A DNA stretch of 64,000 bases from Jeongeupia naejangsanensis (GTDB taxonomy: Bacteria; Pseudomonadota; Gammaproteobacteria; Burkholderiales; Chitinibacteraceae), in the NCBI RefSeq assembly GCF_016865585.1, contig NZ_JAESND010000002.1, positions 1 to 64,000 of the forward strand, given 5' to 3'. Made by a program: the position numbers and the translations under genes. Positions 27,533 through 37,400 of this stretch are shown one piece after another (position 1 is the first letter of the stretch; every line of letters begins with the position of its first letter). The notes beneath the pieces were generated by a model. It had not been told where the DNA came from and made no database searches. It saw only the letters and a list, made by a program, of their open reading frames with translations.

Positions 27533-28882
27533 TCAGCGGAAGACCGCGATCAGCTCGAGCCGGAGTTCGGCCAGGGTCTGCGGGACGTAGATGCAGACCG
27601 AGCGGGATTGCAGCATGCGCTGGAAAATGTCGCCGCGCGGTTCGAGCGCGAAGTAATGGTTGCCGACACGGACCGGAATCGCCGACGGCGTCTGGCCGAC
27701 ATGGGCGAGGCTGACACCGCGCAGTGCCGAGTTGAGAATCTTCTCGACGTCGTCGGGCGCGCCGACCTTGAACTTGAACGGGACCGATTCGATGACCTGG
27801 GCGGCCGGCAGATCGCTCTGGACCGACAGATAGAAGTCGACGTTGTCGATCAGGCGGTCACTTTCGAGCCGGCCGATATGGAACGACGGCTTGGGCTGAC
27901 TCAGCGGAATGACCGCATAGCGTGCCGAAATCACGGTTTCGAGCAGTTCGCGGATTTGCGCGTCGAGCACCGGCAGCACTTCCGACAGCGCTTCGTGCCG
28001 GTACGGCGGCAGATCGCCGAGCGAATAGATCGTCGAGAACGTCTGCAGTTCGCCGCAGAACTCGGCGAGTGCCAGATAGAGTTCCTCGGGATGCAGCGGC
28101 TCGCAGCGGGCCAGATGGTTGAGGCGGGCGAAGTTGCGGTTGACGGTGTGCAGCAGCCAGAACGACGCAATGTCGGTGGTACCGTACTCCATGACGTTCT
28201 TGGCGCGCTCGCGGTGTGCGCCGGCCAGTGCCTGGCTTTTCACCACGAGGATGTCGAGCAGCCGGCGCAGCAGCCGCGATACGGGCTCGGCCGCGCTGAC
28301 GGTCAGCAGCGGCGGCAGGTAATCGTCGATACGTTGCCACTGGCCGGTCGCGTTCTTGGCCAGTCGGGCAATCGGAATCGAATCGTAACCGTCGCGATTC
28401 TCTTCTTCGACCATCAGTCGCACGTCCAGCTCGAGCGTGCTCAGATCGGCTTCGAGTGCCTGCGTGTACAGATCGGCACTGGCGAGCTGCCGGCTCTGGA
28501 ATCGCGTCGGCCGGTTGCTGCTCCCTGCGTCAGCCACGGTATTGCCGCCGTAGGGCATCAGCTGCGCCAGGCAGGCGTACAGCGTAGTTTCGACACCGAG
28601 CTGCGGAATTTCCGCCAGATCGCGCGAGCGGGGCAATGGCTCGCTGGCTGGCGCCCGGAAAGCGGTGCCGTCACGGAAGCGCAGCGACAGCGTGTCGACC
28701 CGGAGCTGGCCGCCGCGCAGGGCCGCATCGTCGAGTGCGAGCGACTGCAGTCCCCAGGGATGGCGCTGATGGCTGTGGATGGCATGGGTCAGCTGGTTGG
28801 CGTGGTGCAGTGCCTGCTGCTGGAAATGCTGGGGGCGAAGGAACATGCCTTCCCCCCAGAGGATGCGTTTGGCGTCGAGCAT
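27533..28882 (-). CDS. tssK: Type VI secretion baseplate protein TssK
   Basis: 449 residues. TssK connects baseplate wedges to the TssM/TssL membrane complex. It begins MLDAKRILWGEGMFLRPQHFQQQ, the conserved TssK opening. ATG 28882 is chosen on that match although no strong ribosome site precedes it. It lies between tssJ and tssL. Confidence 0.94.
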   Translation of the reverse strand: MLDAKRILWGEGMFLRPQHFQQQALHHANQLTHAIHSHQRHPWGLQSLALDDAALRGGQLRVDTLSLRFRDGTAFRAPASEPLPRSRDLAEIPQLGVETTLYACLAQLMPYGGNTVADAGSSNRPTRFQSRQLASADLYTQALEADLSTLELDVRLMVEEENRDGYDSIPIARLAKNATGQWQRIDDYLPPLLTVSAAEPVSRLLRRLLDILVVKSQALAGAHRERAKNVMEYGTTDIASFWLLHTVNRNFARLNHLARCEPLHPEELYLALAEFCGELQTFSTIYSLGDLPPYRHEALSEVLPVLDAQIRELLETVISARYAVIPLSQPKPSFHIGRLESDRLIDNVDFYLSVQSDLPAAQVIESVPFKFKVGAPDDVEKILNSALRGVSLAHVGQTPSAIPVRVGNHYFALEPRGDIFQRMLQSRSVCIYVPQTLAELRLELIAVFR

Positions 28883-28929
28883 GAGTCGGGCGGCTTCGCC
28901 GTCTCCTTTTTGCAAATCGGGTGGGGCGT

Positions 28930-29493
28930 TTATCGGCGACCGGCGGCTTTGGGTGCCGGGCCGCAGTCAGGTTTGAAAGCGGCCGGCACGCCCGGCTGCG
29001 GTAGCGCCTTGGGCACCTGTACCTGCAGATAGCAGTCCTGCACCTTGAAAGTCAGCCCGTCACTGCGGACGTCGCTGGCGTCGACCAGAAAGCGCCAGTG
29101 GTTCGTGTCCGGTTTGCGGAAGTAGCCGACCACGCCGACAAAGCGGGTTTCCGGCTTGATCTGGTCCTTGATGGCCTGCTTGCTGCCCGGCACGAGAACC
29201 AGTTCGCTGCGCGAAATCAGGTCATTGCCTAAAAGTTCTGCGTCAGATTTTCCGCTTGAAGTGGCATCAAAAGTCAGCTTGTTGAACTCGGCTGCATCCT
29301 TGAGCTGGTAGACCCGGACGACGATCGAAAGCGGCTTTCCGCCTGTGTCCCGGTTGATGACCGGCGCGGCTTCGCCCTGAATGGCGTAGTCCTTCGGGCC
29401 GGAAGCGCAGCTCGCCAGTGTGATTGCAGCCAAAGCGGCCATCAGGCAGCGAACGGGCTTTTTCCTTACAAAAAAGCGAAATTTCATGTTCAT
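28930..29493 (-). CDS. tssJ: Type VI secretion outer-membrane lipoprotein TssJ
   Basis: 187 residues. Lipoprotein signal with LASC gives lipidated Cys29. The transthyretin-like body has PLSIVVRVYQLKDAAEFNKLTFD and LVPGSKQ, typical of TssJ/SciN, which anchors TssM at the outer membrane. First gene of the minus-strand tssJ-K-L-E operon, divergent from tagX-tssM. Confidence 0.93.
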   Translation of the reverse strand: MNMKFRFFVRKKPVRCLMAALAAITLASCASGPKDYAIQGEAAPVINRDTGGKPLSIVVRVYQLKDAAEFNKLTFDATSSGKSDAELLGNDLISRSELVLVPGSKQAIKDQIKPETRFVGVVGYFRKPDTNHWRFLVDASDVRSDGLTFKVQDCYLQVQVPKALPQPGVPAAFKPDCGPAPKAAGRR

Positions 29494-29654
29494 GCTCGTT
29501 CAGATGACTTTGATGTGACGGGAAAAATATTATACATTTCTCCCGAAATTTTGAATGACTTAGAAAGTATCAAGTTTGTTATTTGCTGATATTTCGTTGT
29601 TGTTTATTAAGAGTTTCCTAATTTTAACCGTCCATTTGCTGACGAGCGGTCGAT
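29494..29654. promoter_or_regulatory. AT-rich divergent promoter region of the T6SS
   Basis: 161 bases clearly richer in A+T than the flanking genes separate tssJ and tagX. On the minus strand, ATTATA at 29529-29534 reads as TATAAT and may be the tssJ -10. No clear -35 or activator site was found. Confidence 0.5.
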
Positions 29655-30476
29655 TTGAATAACGTTGTCTTACTGCTCTCCGGTCTGTCGCTGCTGATGC
29701 TGGCGCTGGCGTGGCTGGGGTGGCGCTTCTTCTATTGGGACCGCTCTGCCGTGGCGGCACAGCGGCCGGCTGCCGTTCAGGCCGAGCCGATCCTGGTACC
29801 TCGCCCGGTGGTCGAGGTGCCCGAGCCGGCGCTTGTCCCGGCGGAGGCGCCGTCACGCTGGCGGGGTGGGCGTTTGCTGTTGGTGTCGGTGCTGCTGATC
29901 TCGATGGTGGTGCTGCTGACGCTCAGGCTGGCTGGCTACCACGTGCTGGGCGAGCTGGGGCCGCAGGAGTACGCCTCGCTGCGCAACATCCAGCTGGCGC
30001 TGACCGAAGAGAAGCTCGTTCCGCCGCCGCCGTTGCCGCCATCCATGTTCGTGACCAGCGAACGGCCGTCACTGGCGGGTGCCGACCGCGACTGGAGCCG
30101 GCTTGATCCGGACTTCGTCCAGCGGGTGCTGGCGCTGATGGCCCGGATGGAAGCACGCGGTTACCCGCTCGCCCTGCTCGAAGGCTATCGCAGCCCCGAG
30201 CGTCAGGATTCGCTAGCGTCGCAGGAGAACCTGGTGACCAAGGCGAAGGGCGGGCAGAGCAAGCACCAGTACGGCATGGCCGTCGATCTGGCGCCTATGC
30301 GCAACGGCAAGATTGTGATTTCCGAGCGTGATCCGTGGGCGATGCAGGCCTATACCGCGCTCGGCGAAGAAGCGGAGGCCGCGAAACTGACCTGGGGCGG
30401 GCGTTGGAGCTTCAAGGATTACGGCCATATCGAAGTACCCGGTTCGATCGCATCGCTGACCCGTGCGAAGCGATAG
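29655..30476 (+). CDS. tagX: T6SS-associated M15-type peptidoglycan peptidase TagX
   Basis: 273 residues with two N-terminal hydrophobic helices (about 3-24 and 73-92), then an M15/VanY-like peptidase domain. The zinc signature KHQYGMAVDLAP and the downstream SFKDYGHIEV supply the His/Asp/His set. TagX of Acinetobacter baumannii is a membrane-anchored endopeptidase that opens the cell wall for T6SS assembly; position next to tssM supports the same job. The start appears to be TTG 29655 with a weak ribosome site, so the N-terminus is uncertain. Confidence 0.8.
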   Translation: MNNVVLLLSGLSLLMLALAWLGWRFFYWDRSAVAAQRPAAVQAEPILVPRPVVEVPEPALVPAEAPSRWRGGRLLLVSVLLISMVVLLTLRLAGYHVLGELGPQEYASLRNIQLALTEEKLVPPPPLPPSMFVTSERPSLAGADRDWSRLDPDFVQRVLALMARMEARGYPLALLEGYRSPERQDSLASQENLVTKAKGGQSKHQYGMAVDLAPMRNGKIVISERDPWAMQAYTALGEEAEAAKLTWGGRWSFKDYGHIEVPGSIASLTRAKR

Positions 30477-30512
30477 GCCATTTGCAATGAAAGCAACGAG
30501 GTTGTGAACGCA

Positions 30513-33500
30513 ATGAAACGCTGGATGAAAAACGCCAAGGTCGCATCGGCCATCGGCTTCCTGATCCTGATCGCGCTGATCTGGTTCATCGGGCCATTCT
30601 TCGGGCTGGTGTCGGCAGAGGCGCGCTTTGGCTGGATCTTCGGGGTGATGCTGCTCTGGGTCGTCACGCTGCTGATCGGCCAGATGGTCGCCAATCGTGC
30701 TGGCGGGCTGATCGAGAAGATGCTGCAGCGCCAGGCCGACGATGCGGTCATGGGCGCGAGCGCCGACAAGCGTGCCGAGGTCAATCTGCTGCGCCAGCGC
30801 ATGCTCGGTGCGATCGATACGCTGAAGAGTTCGCGCATCGGCAAGGCACGCGGGAATGCCGCGCTATACGAGCTGCCGTGGTACATGATCATCGGTCATC
30901 CGGCGGCGGGGAAGAGCACGGCGATCCTGCAGTCCGGCCTGACCTTTCCGTTCAGCGACAAAGTCGGTGTTCAGGGGGTTGGTGGTACGCGCAATTGCGA
31001 CTGGTTCTTTGCCACCGAAGGTGTCTTGCTGGACACCGCCGGCCGCTACGCGACCCAGAGCGAGGACCGCACCGAATGGCTCGAATTTCTCAAGCTGCTG
31101 AAAAAGCACCGTTCCAAGGCGCCGGTCAACGGCATCCTCGTCGCGATCAGTCTGCCCGAGCTGGCGCAGCACAAGTCCGAAGGCTTTGCGATCTATGCGC
31201 GCCAGATCCGTGAGCGCATCCACGAGATCGAGGACACCTTCGGCCTGCAGGTCCCGATCTATCTGGTGTTCACCAAGGTCGACCTGCTAGGCGGCTTCGG
31301 TGCGTTCTTCGAGGACGCGAGCGAAGAGGATCGCAATCGCGTCTGGGGCGCGACGCTCAGCCACGATCAGGGCGCCGGTTTCAACATCGGCCACGTCGTC
31401 GGGCAGCAGTTCGAACAGATGTACCGCGGCCTGTCGCAGATGGGCGACGAGAAGCTGCTGCAGCATCGCGGTCCGAATGCCAAGCCGGCGTACTTTGCCT
31501 TCCCGGTCGAATTCCACGCGCTGAAGGAGTCGGTCTGCCGCTTCGTCACGTTGCTGCATGAGGACGACCCGTATCACGCCAAGCCGCTGCTGCGCGGTTT
31601 CTACTTCTCGAGCGCCCTGCAGGAAGGTGTGCCGCGCATCGGCGCAGCCACCCGCGTTGCCGGCCAGTTCGACCTGTCGCAACCCGGTTTCGAAACCCGC
31701 CAGTCGCCCGCGTCGTACAGCTACTTCCTGCGCGACCTGTTCCGGGATGTCGTGTTTCCCGACCAGCACCTGATCACCCGCCAGACCCGGCCGAGCGGCA
31801 GCCGCTGGCGCCTTGCCGGGCTGGTTGCCGGCCTGTCGGTGCTCGCCGTGATTGTCGGCGGCCTGACGTGGTCGTACATCGGCAACCAGAAGCTGATTGC
31901 CACTGCGACCGAAGAGCGTGCGCAGGCGGCCAAGCTGGCCGCAACCGGCCAAATCTATGACCGGCTCAAGGCGCTCGACCTTTTGCAGAAGCGGCTCGAA
32001 ACGCTGCAGCAGTACCGCAAGGACGGCCACCCATGGCAGATCGGCATGGGTTTGTACCGTGGTGCGGAGGTCGAAACGGCGCTGCGGAAAGAGTATTTCG
32101 ACGGTGTAAGCAAGCTGATGCTGGCACCGGTAAAGTCCAACCTCGAGCTGGCGCTGACCAACATCAAGGTCGCTGCCCCGGCGCCCGAAGCACCGAAGCC
32201 GGTGGAAGCCGCGCCCAAGGCGGCACCCGCACCGACCCCCGTTCCTGCGCCACGCGCGCCGGTCAAGAAGCCGGTGATCAAGAAGCCGGGTCTGCCGGTG
32301 ATCAACCTCAGTGCCGTCACGCCATTGCAAAAGGCCACTGCGGCCGCAGCCTCCGGTGTGGCTGCGGCGCCGGTACAGGGTGAGGTGAAACTCGAGCAGG
32401 GTTACAACGCGCTGAAGACCTATCTGATGCTGCACGACAAGGCGCGGATGGATGAAGCGCACCTGACCGACCAGTTGCCCCGCTACTGGCGGCCGTGGCT
32501 GGAACAGCAACGCAGCAATCGCCCGCTCGAGGACATCAATCCGCTGGCCGAGCGCATCGTCGCGTTCTATGTCTCGCAGCTCAAGGAACCCGATCTGCCG
32601 ACGATCGACAACAACGCCGTGACGGTGAGCAGCTCGCGCGAAGTGCTGCGCGGCTCGCTCCGCCGCCTGTCGGCCAAGGAGCGTGTCTACAACGAGCTGA
32701 AGGCACGCGGCAACACCCGCTTCCAGCCGCTGACGGTGGCCCGCATCCTCAACGGCAAGGATGGCGAGATCGTCGCCGGCAGCTATATGGTGCCGGGTGC
32801 GTTCACCCGCGAGGCGTGGGACAAGTACATGCGCGGTGCCATCGACGAGGCCAGCCGCGGCGAGATCAAGAGCGACGACTGGGTGCTGGCGGCATCGCTG
32901 CAGGACAACCTTGGTCGTGATGGCGATCTGGAGAAGAACCGGGCCGAACTCGAAGCGCTGTACCGCGCCGATTACGCCCGCGAGTGGAAGAAATTCCTCC
33001 AGGGCGTCGCGGTCAAGGACTTTGCCGATCTGAATCAGGCCGCAGCAGGCATGACGCGTCTGGCCGATCCGCAAACGTCGCCGGTCAAGCTGATCATCGC
33101 CCGGGCCGCATTCGAAACGGCGTGGGACAACCCGTCCGAACTGAGCAGCAAGCTAGAGACTGCCAAGCAGTCGGTGCTGGAAAAAACTACGTCGCTGATC
33201 AACGGCGGCAATCAACCTAAGGCGGTTCAGCCGGGGCAGAAGGGCGAGGTTGGCGGCCAGTTCGTCGCGGTGGCGAGATTGAACGAAGGCTCGCCGGCGC
33301 CGATCAACGGCTACCTCGACCAGCTCGGCAAGCTTAAGGGCAAGCTGCTGCAGATTGCTTCGACCGACGACCAAGGGGGCGGTGCACGGCAACTGGTGCA
33401 GGCGACGCTGAACGGTAGCGGCTCGGAACTGGCCGACACGCTACAGTACGTCGACAACACCATGCTCGGGACCGCCGATGCCGAAACGCGCGAAGTCGTC

Positions 33501-34271
33501 CGCCCGCTGCTGGTGCGTCCGCTGATCCAGACCTACGCGGTGCTGCTGCCGCCGGTCGAACGCGACCTGAATCAGGCGTGGGACAAGGAGGTGTACAGCC
33601 AGTGGAAGGCGCTCTCGTCCAAGTACCCGTTCACCGATAGCCAGGCCGAAGCGCCGCTGGGCGACATTGCCAAGTTCGTCAAACCCAATGACGGCACGCT
33701 CGACAAGTTCGTCGACAAGTACCTGAACGGTCTGGTGCTGAAGAAGGGGGACACGCTGGTGCCGCGCACCTGGGCCAATCTCGGCATCCGCTTCCAGCCC
33801 GCCTTCCTGTCCGGTGCGGCGCGGCTCGGTGATGCCGGCGCGACGCTGACGCAGGACGGCTCGGATGCGAAGTTCGAACTTCAACCGGTCCCGACGTCGG
33901 GACTGTCGGAAATCGTCGTCGAGATCGATGGCCAGACGCTGCGTTACCGCAACGGCCCGCAACCGTGGCAGAGCTTCAGCTGGCCGAATCCGGGCGCCAG
34001 TCAGGGCGCACGCATCCAGGTCGTGGCATTCAATGGCGCCAGCGCCGTGGTGGCCAACCAGCAGGGCCGGATGGGCTGGACCAAGCTGCTGGCGCAGGCG
34101 CATGTCGAGCGCAGCGACAACAACAGCGGCACGCTGAGCTGGTCCATCCGCAAGGGCGCTGCCGGTGATGCCGAAGTCGTGCGCGTCAATTACCGCATGG
34201 TCAGCGGCCCGAATCCGCTGCAGCTCTCCAGCCTGCGCAAGCTGAGCCTGCCGGAACGGATTACCCAGTAA
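30513..34271 (+). CDS. tssM: Type VI secretion membrane protein TssM (IcmF)
   Basis: 1252 residues. TssM spans the inner membrane and reaches TssJ. Two N-terminal helices (about 12-32 and 42-62) come first. A cytoplasmic NTPase domain follows with Walker A GHPAAGKS (about 128-135), then a third helix (about 430-453). The large periplasmic part contains a Pro/Ala-rich insert (about 550-595) and ends in the conserved C-terminal domain. ATG 30513 is preferred to GTG 30504 for ribosome-site spacing. Confidence 0.95.
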   Translation: MKRWMKNAKVASAIGFLILIALIWFIGPFFGLVSAEARFGWIFGVMLLWVVTLLIGQMVANRAGGLIEKMLQRQADDAVMGASADKRAEVNLLRQRMLGAIDTLKSSRIGKARGNAALYELPWYMIIGHPAAGKSTAILQSGLTFPFSDKVGVQGVGGTRNCDWFFATEGVLLDTAGRYATQSEDRTEWLEFLKLLKKHRSKAPVNGILVAISLPELAQHKSEGFAIYARQIRERIHEIEDTFGLQVPIYLVFTKVDLLGGFGAFFEDASEEDRNRVWGATLSHDQGAGFNIGHVVGQQFEQMYRGLSQMGDEKLLQHRGPNAKPAYFAFPVEFHALKESVCRFVTLLHEDDPYHAKPLLRGFYFSSALQEGVPRIGAATRVAGQFDLSQPGFETRQSPASYSYFLRDLFRDVVFPDQHLITRQTRPSGSRWRLAGLVAGLSVLAVIVGGLTWSYIGNQKLIATATEERAQAAKLAATGQIYDRLKALDLLQKRLETLQQYRKDGHPWQIGMGLYRGAEVETALRKEYFDGVSKLMLAPVKSNLELALTNIKVAAPAPEAPKPVEAAPKAAPAPTPVPAPRAPVKKPVIKKPGLPVINLSAVTPLQKATAAAASGVAAAPVQGEVKLEQGYNALKTYLMLHDKARMDEAHLTDQLPRYWRPWLEQQRSNRPLEDINPLAERIVAFYVSQLKEPDLPTIDNNAVTVSSSREVLRGSLRRLSAKERVYNELKARGNTRFQPLTVARILNGKDGEIVAGSYMVPGAFTREAWDKYMRGAIDEASRGEIKSDDWVLAASLQDNLGRDGDLEKNRAELEALYRADYAREWKKFLQGVAVKDFADLNQAAAGMTRLADPQTSPVKLIIARAAFETAWDNPSELSSKLETAKQSVLEKTTSLINGGNQPKAVQPGQKGEVGGQFVAVARLNEGSPAPINGYLDQLGKLKGKLLQIASTDDQGGGARQLVQATLNGSGSELADTLQYVDNTMLGTADAETREVVRPLLVRPLIQTYAVLLPPVERDLNQAWDKEVYSQWKALSSKYPFTDSQAEAPLGDIAKFVKPNDGTLDKFVDKYLNGLVLKKGDTLVPRTWANLGIRFQPAFLSGAARLGDAGATLTQDGSDAKFELQPVPTSGLSEIVVEIDGQTLRYRNGPQPWQSFSWPNPGASQGARIQVVAFNGASAVVANQQGRMGWTKLLAQAHVERSDNNSGTLSWSIRKGAAGDAEVVRVNYRMVSGPNPLQLSSLRKLSLPERITQ

Positions 34272-34279
34272 GGACGACG

Positions 34280-35296
34280 ATGGCTATTACTTTCATGCGC
34301 AACCCGGTGGTTGCGCCCCAATACGCGATTTTCGGCAAGCTGCCGCGCCGCGCCGATTTCGTCCGGGTCAATGCGACGCACCCGGTCGCGATCGAGTTCG
34401 ATCAGTTGCTGGCGACCAGCCTGCGCTGGGCCAGCGAGCAGCCCGACTGGCAAGACCGCTATCTGGCTGCCGAGGCCAGCGAATTCTTTTACGTCTCGGC
34501 TGATCGGCGCTGGGTGTTTTTCGGCGTGCTGCAACCCAGCCGTGACGAGGCGGGGCGCCATTATCCACTGGTTGCCGGCGCGATCGTGCCGTTCGATCAG
34601 GGGGCGCAGAACCTGTCGCTGCTGGTCCTGGCGAACGAGCTGTTCTTTGCCGGGCTGCGCGACCAGTTGTCCAGCGCCGTCGACAACTCGGTGGAAATGC
34701 TGGCCTGCCGGCAATTCCTCGAGGCCCAGCTTGCACTGAACGGCCGCTCGGGCGCCGATCTGGATCTGGCGGGGCAGGTGCTCGAACGGCACCTACGGCA
34801 AACGGCCGCCAGCGAACTGGCCGGACGGCTATCCGCAGCTGGCGGCGCTTCACTGGAGGCCACGCTACTGGCGTTCGCCTTTCATGGCGACTTCGTACGC
34901 CGCTATGACAGCAGCGCGCCGCGGCAGGCACTGCTGTTGCCGCTACCGGATGGTCCGGGAGAGGAAACGCTGGGACTGGCGACGTGGCTGACGCTGTATC
35001 AGGCCGCGACGCGTGGCCATGTCGGCCTCGATCCGCACTATCTGACGATCACGCTGCAAGGCCGGCGCTATCTGGCGATTTCGCCGTCGCGCTTCACCGA
35101 CAAGCAGCTGGCGCTGCTGTGGGGGCTGCCGCCTGCGCCACTGGCGGTGCTGGATGCCGGAGACGCAGAGGCGCCGTGGTCCAGGCATCAGGCTTACGCC
35201 GAGGCGGCCTACATCCTTGGCCGTCAGCTGGCCGATCCGGCACTCAAGCTCGATGAATTACGAGATATCGTTTTAAATCTTACTTGTAAATTTTGA
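34280..35296 (+). CDS. tagF: Type VI secretion-associated protein TagF/ImpM
   Basis: 338 residues. The N-terminal ~150 match the TagF/ImpM domain (YAIFGKLPRRADFVRVN, RHYPLVAGAIVPF). The C-terminal part (about 190-338) is less conserved. In Pseudomonas, TagF blocks T6SS assembly post-translationally, opposed by the Ppk/Fha pathway. No ppkA, pppA or fha gene lies in this window. It starts eight bases after tssM. Confidence 0.88.
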   Translation: MAITFMRNPVVAPQYAIFGKLPRRADFVRVNATHPVAIEFDQLLATSLRWASEQPDWQDRYLAAEASEFFYVSADRRWVFFGVLQPSRDEAGRHYPLVAGAIVPFDQGAQNLSLLVLANELFFAGLRDQLSSAVDNSVEMLACRQFLEAQLALNGRSGADLDLAGQVLERHLRQTAASELAGRLSAAGGASLEATLLAFAFHGDFVRRYDSSAPRQALLLPLPDGPGEETLGLATWLTLYQAATRGHVGLDPHYLTITLQGRRYLAISPSRFTDKQLALLWGLPPAPLAVLDAGDAEAPWSRHQAYAEAAYILGRQLADPALKLDELRDIVLNLTCKF

Positions 35297-35351
35297 TTTA
35301 CGTATGTTTGAATTAATTTTTTGTGAAATCTAACCGGGACTGGTGGAGAGT

Positions 35352-35861
35352 ATGGGAAAGGAAAGCACACAGAAGAAGTTGTCACGTGTCCGCCCGCCGC
35401 GGGTGCAGATCACCTATGACGTCGAAGTCGGCGATGCGATCGAAACCAAGGAGCTGCCCTTCGTGCTCGGCGTGCTCGGCGACTATTCGGGTCAGAGCAA
35501 AGTGCCGCTTCCGAAACTGAAAGAGCGCAAGTTCGTGCAGATCGATCGCGACAATTTCGACGACGTGCTCAAGGGCATGGCGCCGCGCCTGGCCTATCGC
35601 GTCGACAACAAGCTGGCGGAAGACGGCAGCCAGCTTGGCGTCGAACTCAATTTCAACGAGCTGGCCGACTTCGAGCCGCAGAAGGTGGTCGAGCAGGTCG
35701 AACCGCTGGCCAAGCTGCTGGATGCCCGCAAGCGCCTTGCCGACCTGAAGAACAAGCTCGTCAGCAACGACAAGCTCGAAGCCCTGCTCGACGACATCGT
35801 CCGCGACACCGACAAGCTGCGCGAGATCAGCCAGAGCCGCCCGCAAGACCCGAACGCTTGA
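35352..35861 (+). CDS. tssB: Type VI secretion contractile sheath small subunit TssB
   Basis: 169 residues. Forms the contractile sheath with TssC. The RVRPPRVQITYDVEVGD opening and ELPFVLGVLGDYSG are diagnostic. ATG 35352 has GGAGAG upstream. A short AT-rich leader (about 35270-35340) separates it from tagF and may hold a second promoter. Confidence 0.95.
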   Translation: MGKESTQKKLSRVRPPRVQITYDVEVGDAIETKELPFVLGVLGDYSGQSKVPLPKLKERKFVQIDRDNFDDVLKGMAPRLAYRVDNKLAEDGSQLGVELNFNELADFEPQKVVEQVEPLAKLLDARKRLADLKNKLVSNDKLEALLDDIVRDTDKLREISQSRPQDPNA

Positions 35862-35875
35862 TCCCGGAGCCATTC

Positions 35876-37354
35876 ATGCAAACAGAACAACAATCGCAGG
35901 GCGGCGCAGCCGTCACCGAATCGTCGAACCTGCTCGACACGATCATCGACCAGAGCCGGATCGCCACCAACGAACACGAGAAGGGCTATACGCGCGACTT
36001 GATCGGCGAGCTGGTCGAGCAGGTGCTGGCTGGCACCGTGACGTTGTCGAAGGACCTTGCCGCCAGCATCGACGCGCGCATCGCCGAGATCGACGGTCTG
36101 CTGTCCGAGCAGCTGAACGAAATCATGCACCACGAAAGCTTCCAGAAGCTCGAGGCATCGTGGCGTGGCCTGAAGTACCTGACGTCCGAATCCGAAACCA
36201 GCACGCAGCTGAAGATCAAGGTGCTGAACGTTTCGAAGAAGGACCTCGTCAAGGATTTCAAGGCATCGCCGGAGTTCGACCAGAGCGCGCTGTTCAAGAA
36301 GATTTACGAAGAGGAATACGGCACTTTCGGTGGCGCACCGTATGCCGGTCTTGTCGGCGATTACGAGTTCGGCCGTCACCCGGAAGACTTCTACCTGCTC
36401 GACGAGCTGTCGCACGTGTCGGCATCGGCACACGCGCCGCTGATCACCGCAGCCAGCCCGGGCCTGTTCGGTCTGGAAAGCTTTGCCGACATCGGCAAGC
36501 CGCGCGATCTGGCCAAGATTTTCGACACCGTCGAATACGCCAAGTGGAAGTCGTTCCGTGAATCGGAAGATTCGCGCTACGTCGGCATGGTGCTGCCGCA
36601 CGTACTCGGCCGCATGCCCTACGGCCGCGACACAGTGCCGGTCGAGGACTTCGACTTCGAGGAAAACGTCGACGGCACCGATCACAGCAAGTACCTGTGG
36701 ACCAATGCGGTATACGGCTATGCCGCCCGCCTGACCGACGCGTTCGCGCAGTTCGGCTGGCTGGCTGCGATCCGCGGTGTCGAAGGCGGTGGCCTGGTCG
36801 AAGGCCTGCCGGCGCACACGTTCAATACCGACGACGGTGAAGTGGCGCTCAAGTGCCCGACCGAAGTCGCGATTACCGACCGGACCGAAAAAGTGCTGTC
36901 CGATCTGGGCTTCATTTCGCTGGTGCACTGCAAGAACACCGACTACGCGGCGTTCTTCAGCGGCCAATCGGTACAGAAGGCCAAGACCTACAACACCGAT
37001 TCGGCCAACGCCAATGCGCGGCTGTCGACGCAGCTGCCGTACATCTTCGCCGTGTCGCGGATCGCGCATTACATGAAGTCGATCATGCGCGACAAGATCG
37101 GCAGTTTTGCCACCCGCCAGAACGTGCAGGACTTCCTCAATACCTGGCTGGCGCAGTACGTGTTGCTCGACGATTCCGCTTCGCAGGAAGCCAAGTCGAA
37201 GTATCCGCTGCGCGAGGCCCGCGTGGACGTGGTCGAGGTACCGGGCAAGCCGGGCGTGTATCGCGCCGCCGCTTTCCTGCGCCCGCACTTCCAGCTCGAC
37301 GAACTCACGATTTCGCTCCGGCTCGTGGCCGAGCTGCCCAAGGCTGCACGCTGA
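35876..37354 (+). CDS. tssC: Type VI secretion contractile sheath large subunit TssC
   Basis: 492 residues, normal for TssC. Contains WRGLKYLTSESET, the conserved YEEEYGTFGGAPYAGLVGDYEF and GRMPYGRDT. With TssB it builds the sheath that drives the Hcp tube. The start is ATG 35876 with GGAG upstream, 14 bases after tssB. Confidence 0.96.
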   Translation: MQTEQQSQGGAAVTESSNLLDTIIDQSRIATNEHEKGYTRDLIGELVEQVLAGTVTLSKDLAASIDARIAEIDGLLSEQLNEIMHHESFQKLEASWRGLKYLTSESETSTQLKIKVLNVSKKDLVKDFKASPEFDQSALFKKIYEEEYGTFGGAPYAGLVGDYEFGRHPEDFYLLDELSHVSASAHAPLITAASPGLFGLESFADIGKPRDLAKIFDTVEYAKWKSFRESEDSRYVGMVLPHVLGRMPYGRDTVPVEDFDFEENVDGTDHSKYLWTNAVYGYAARLTDAFAQFGWLAAIRGVEGGGLVEGLPAHTFNTDDGEVALKCPTEVAITDRTEKVLSDLGFISLVHCKNTDYAAFFSGQSVQKAKTYNTDSANANARLSTQLPYIFAVSRIAHYMKSIMRDKIGSFATRQNVQDFLNTWLAQYVLLDDSASQEAKSKYPLREARVDVVEVPGKPGVYRAAAFLRPHFQLDELTISLRLVAELPKAAR

Positions 37355-37400
37355 GCGGATCGCCGAGTAATACACATCCATCTACTAGGAGAAATCTTCA

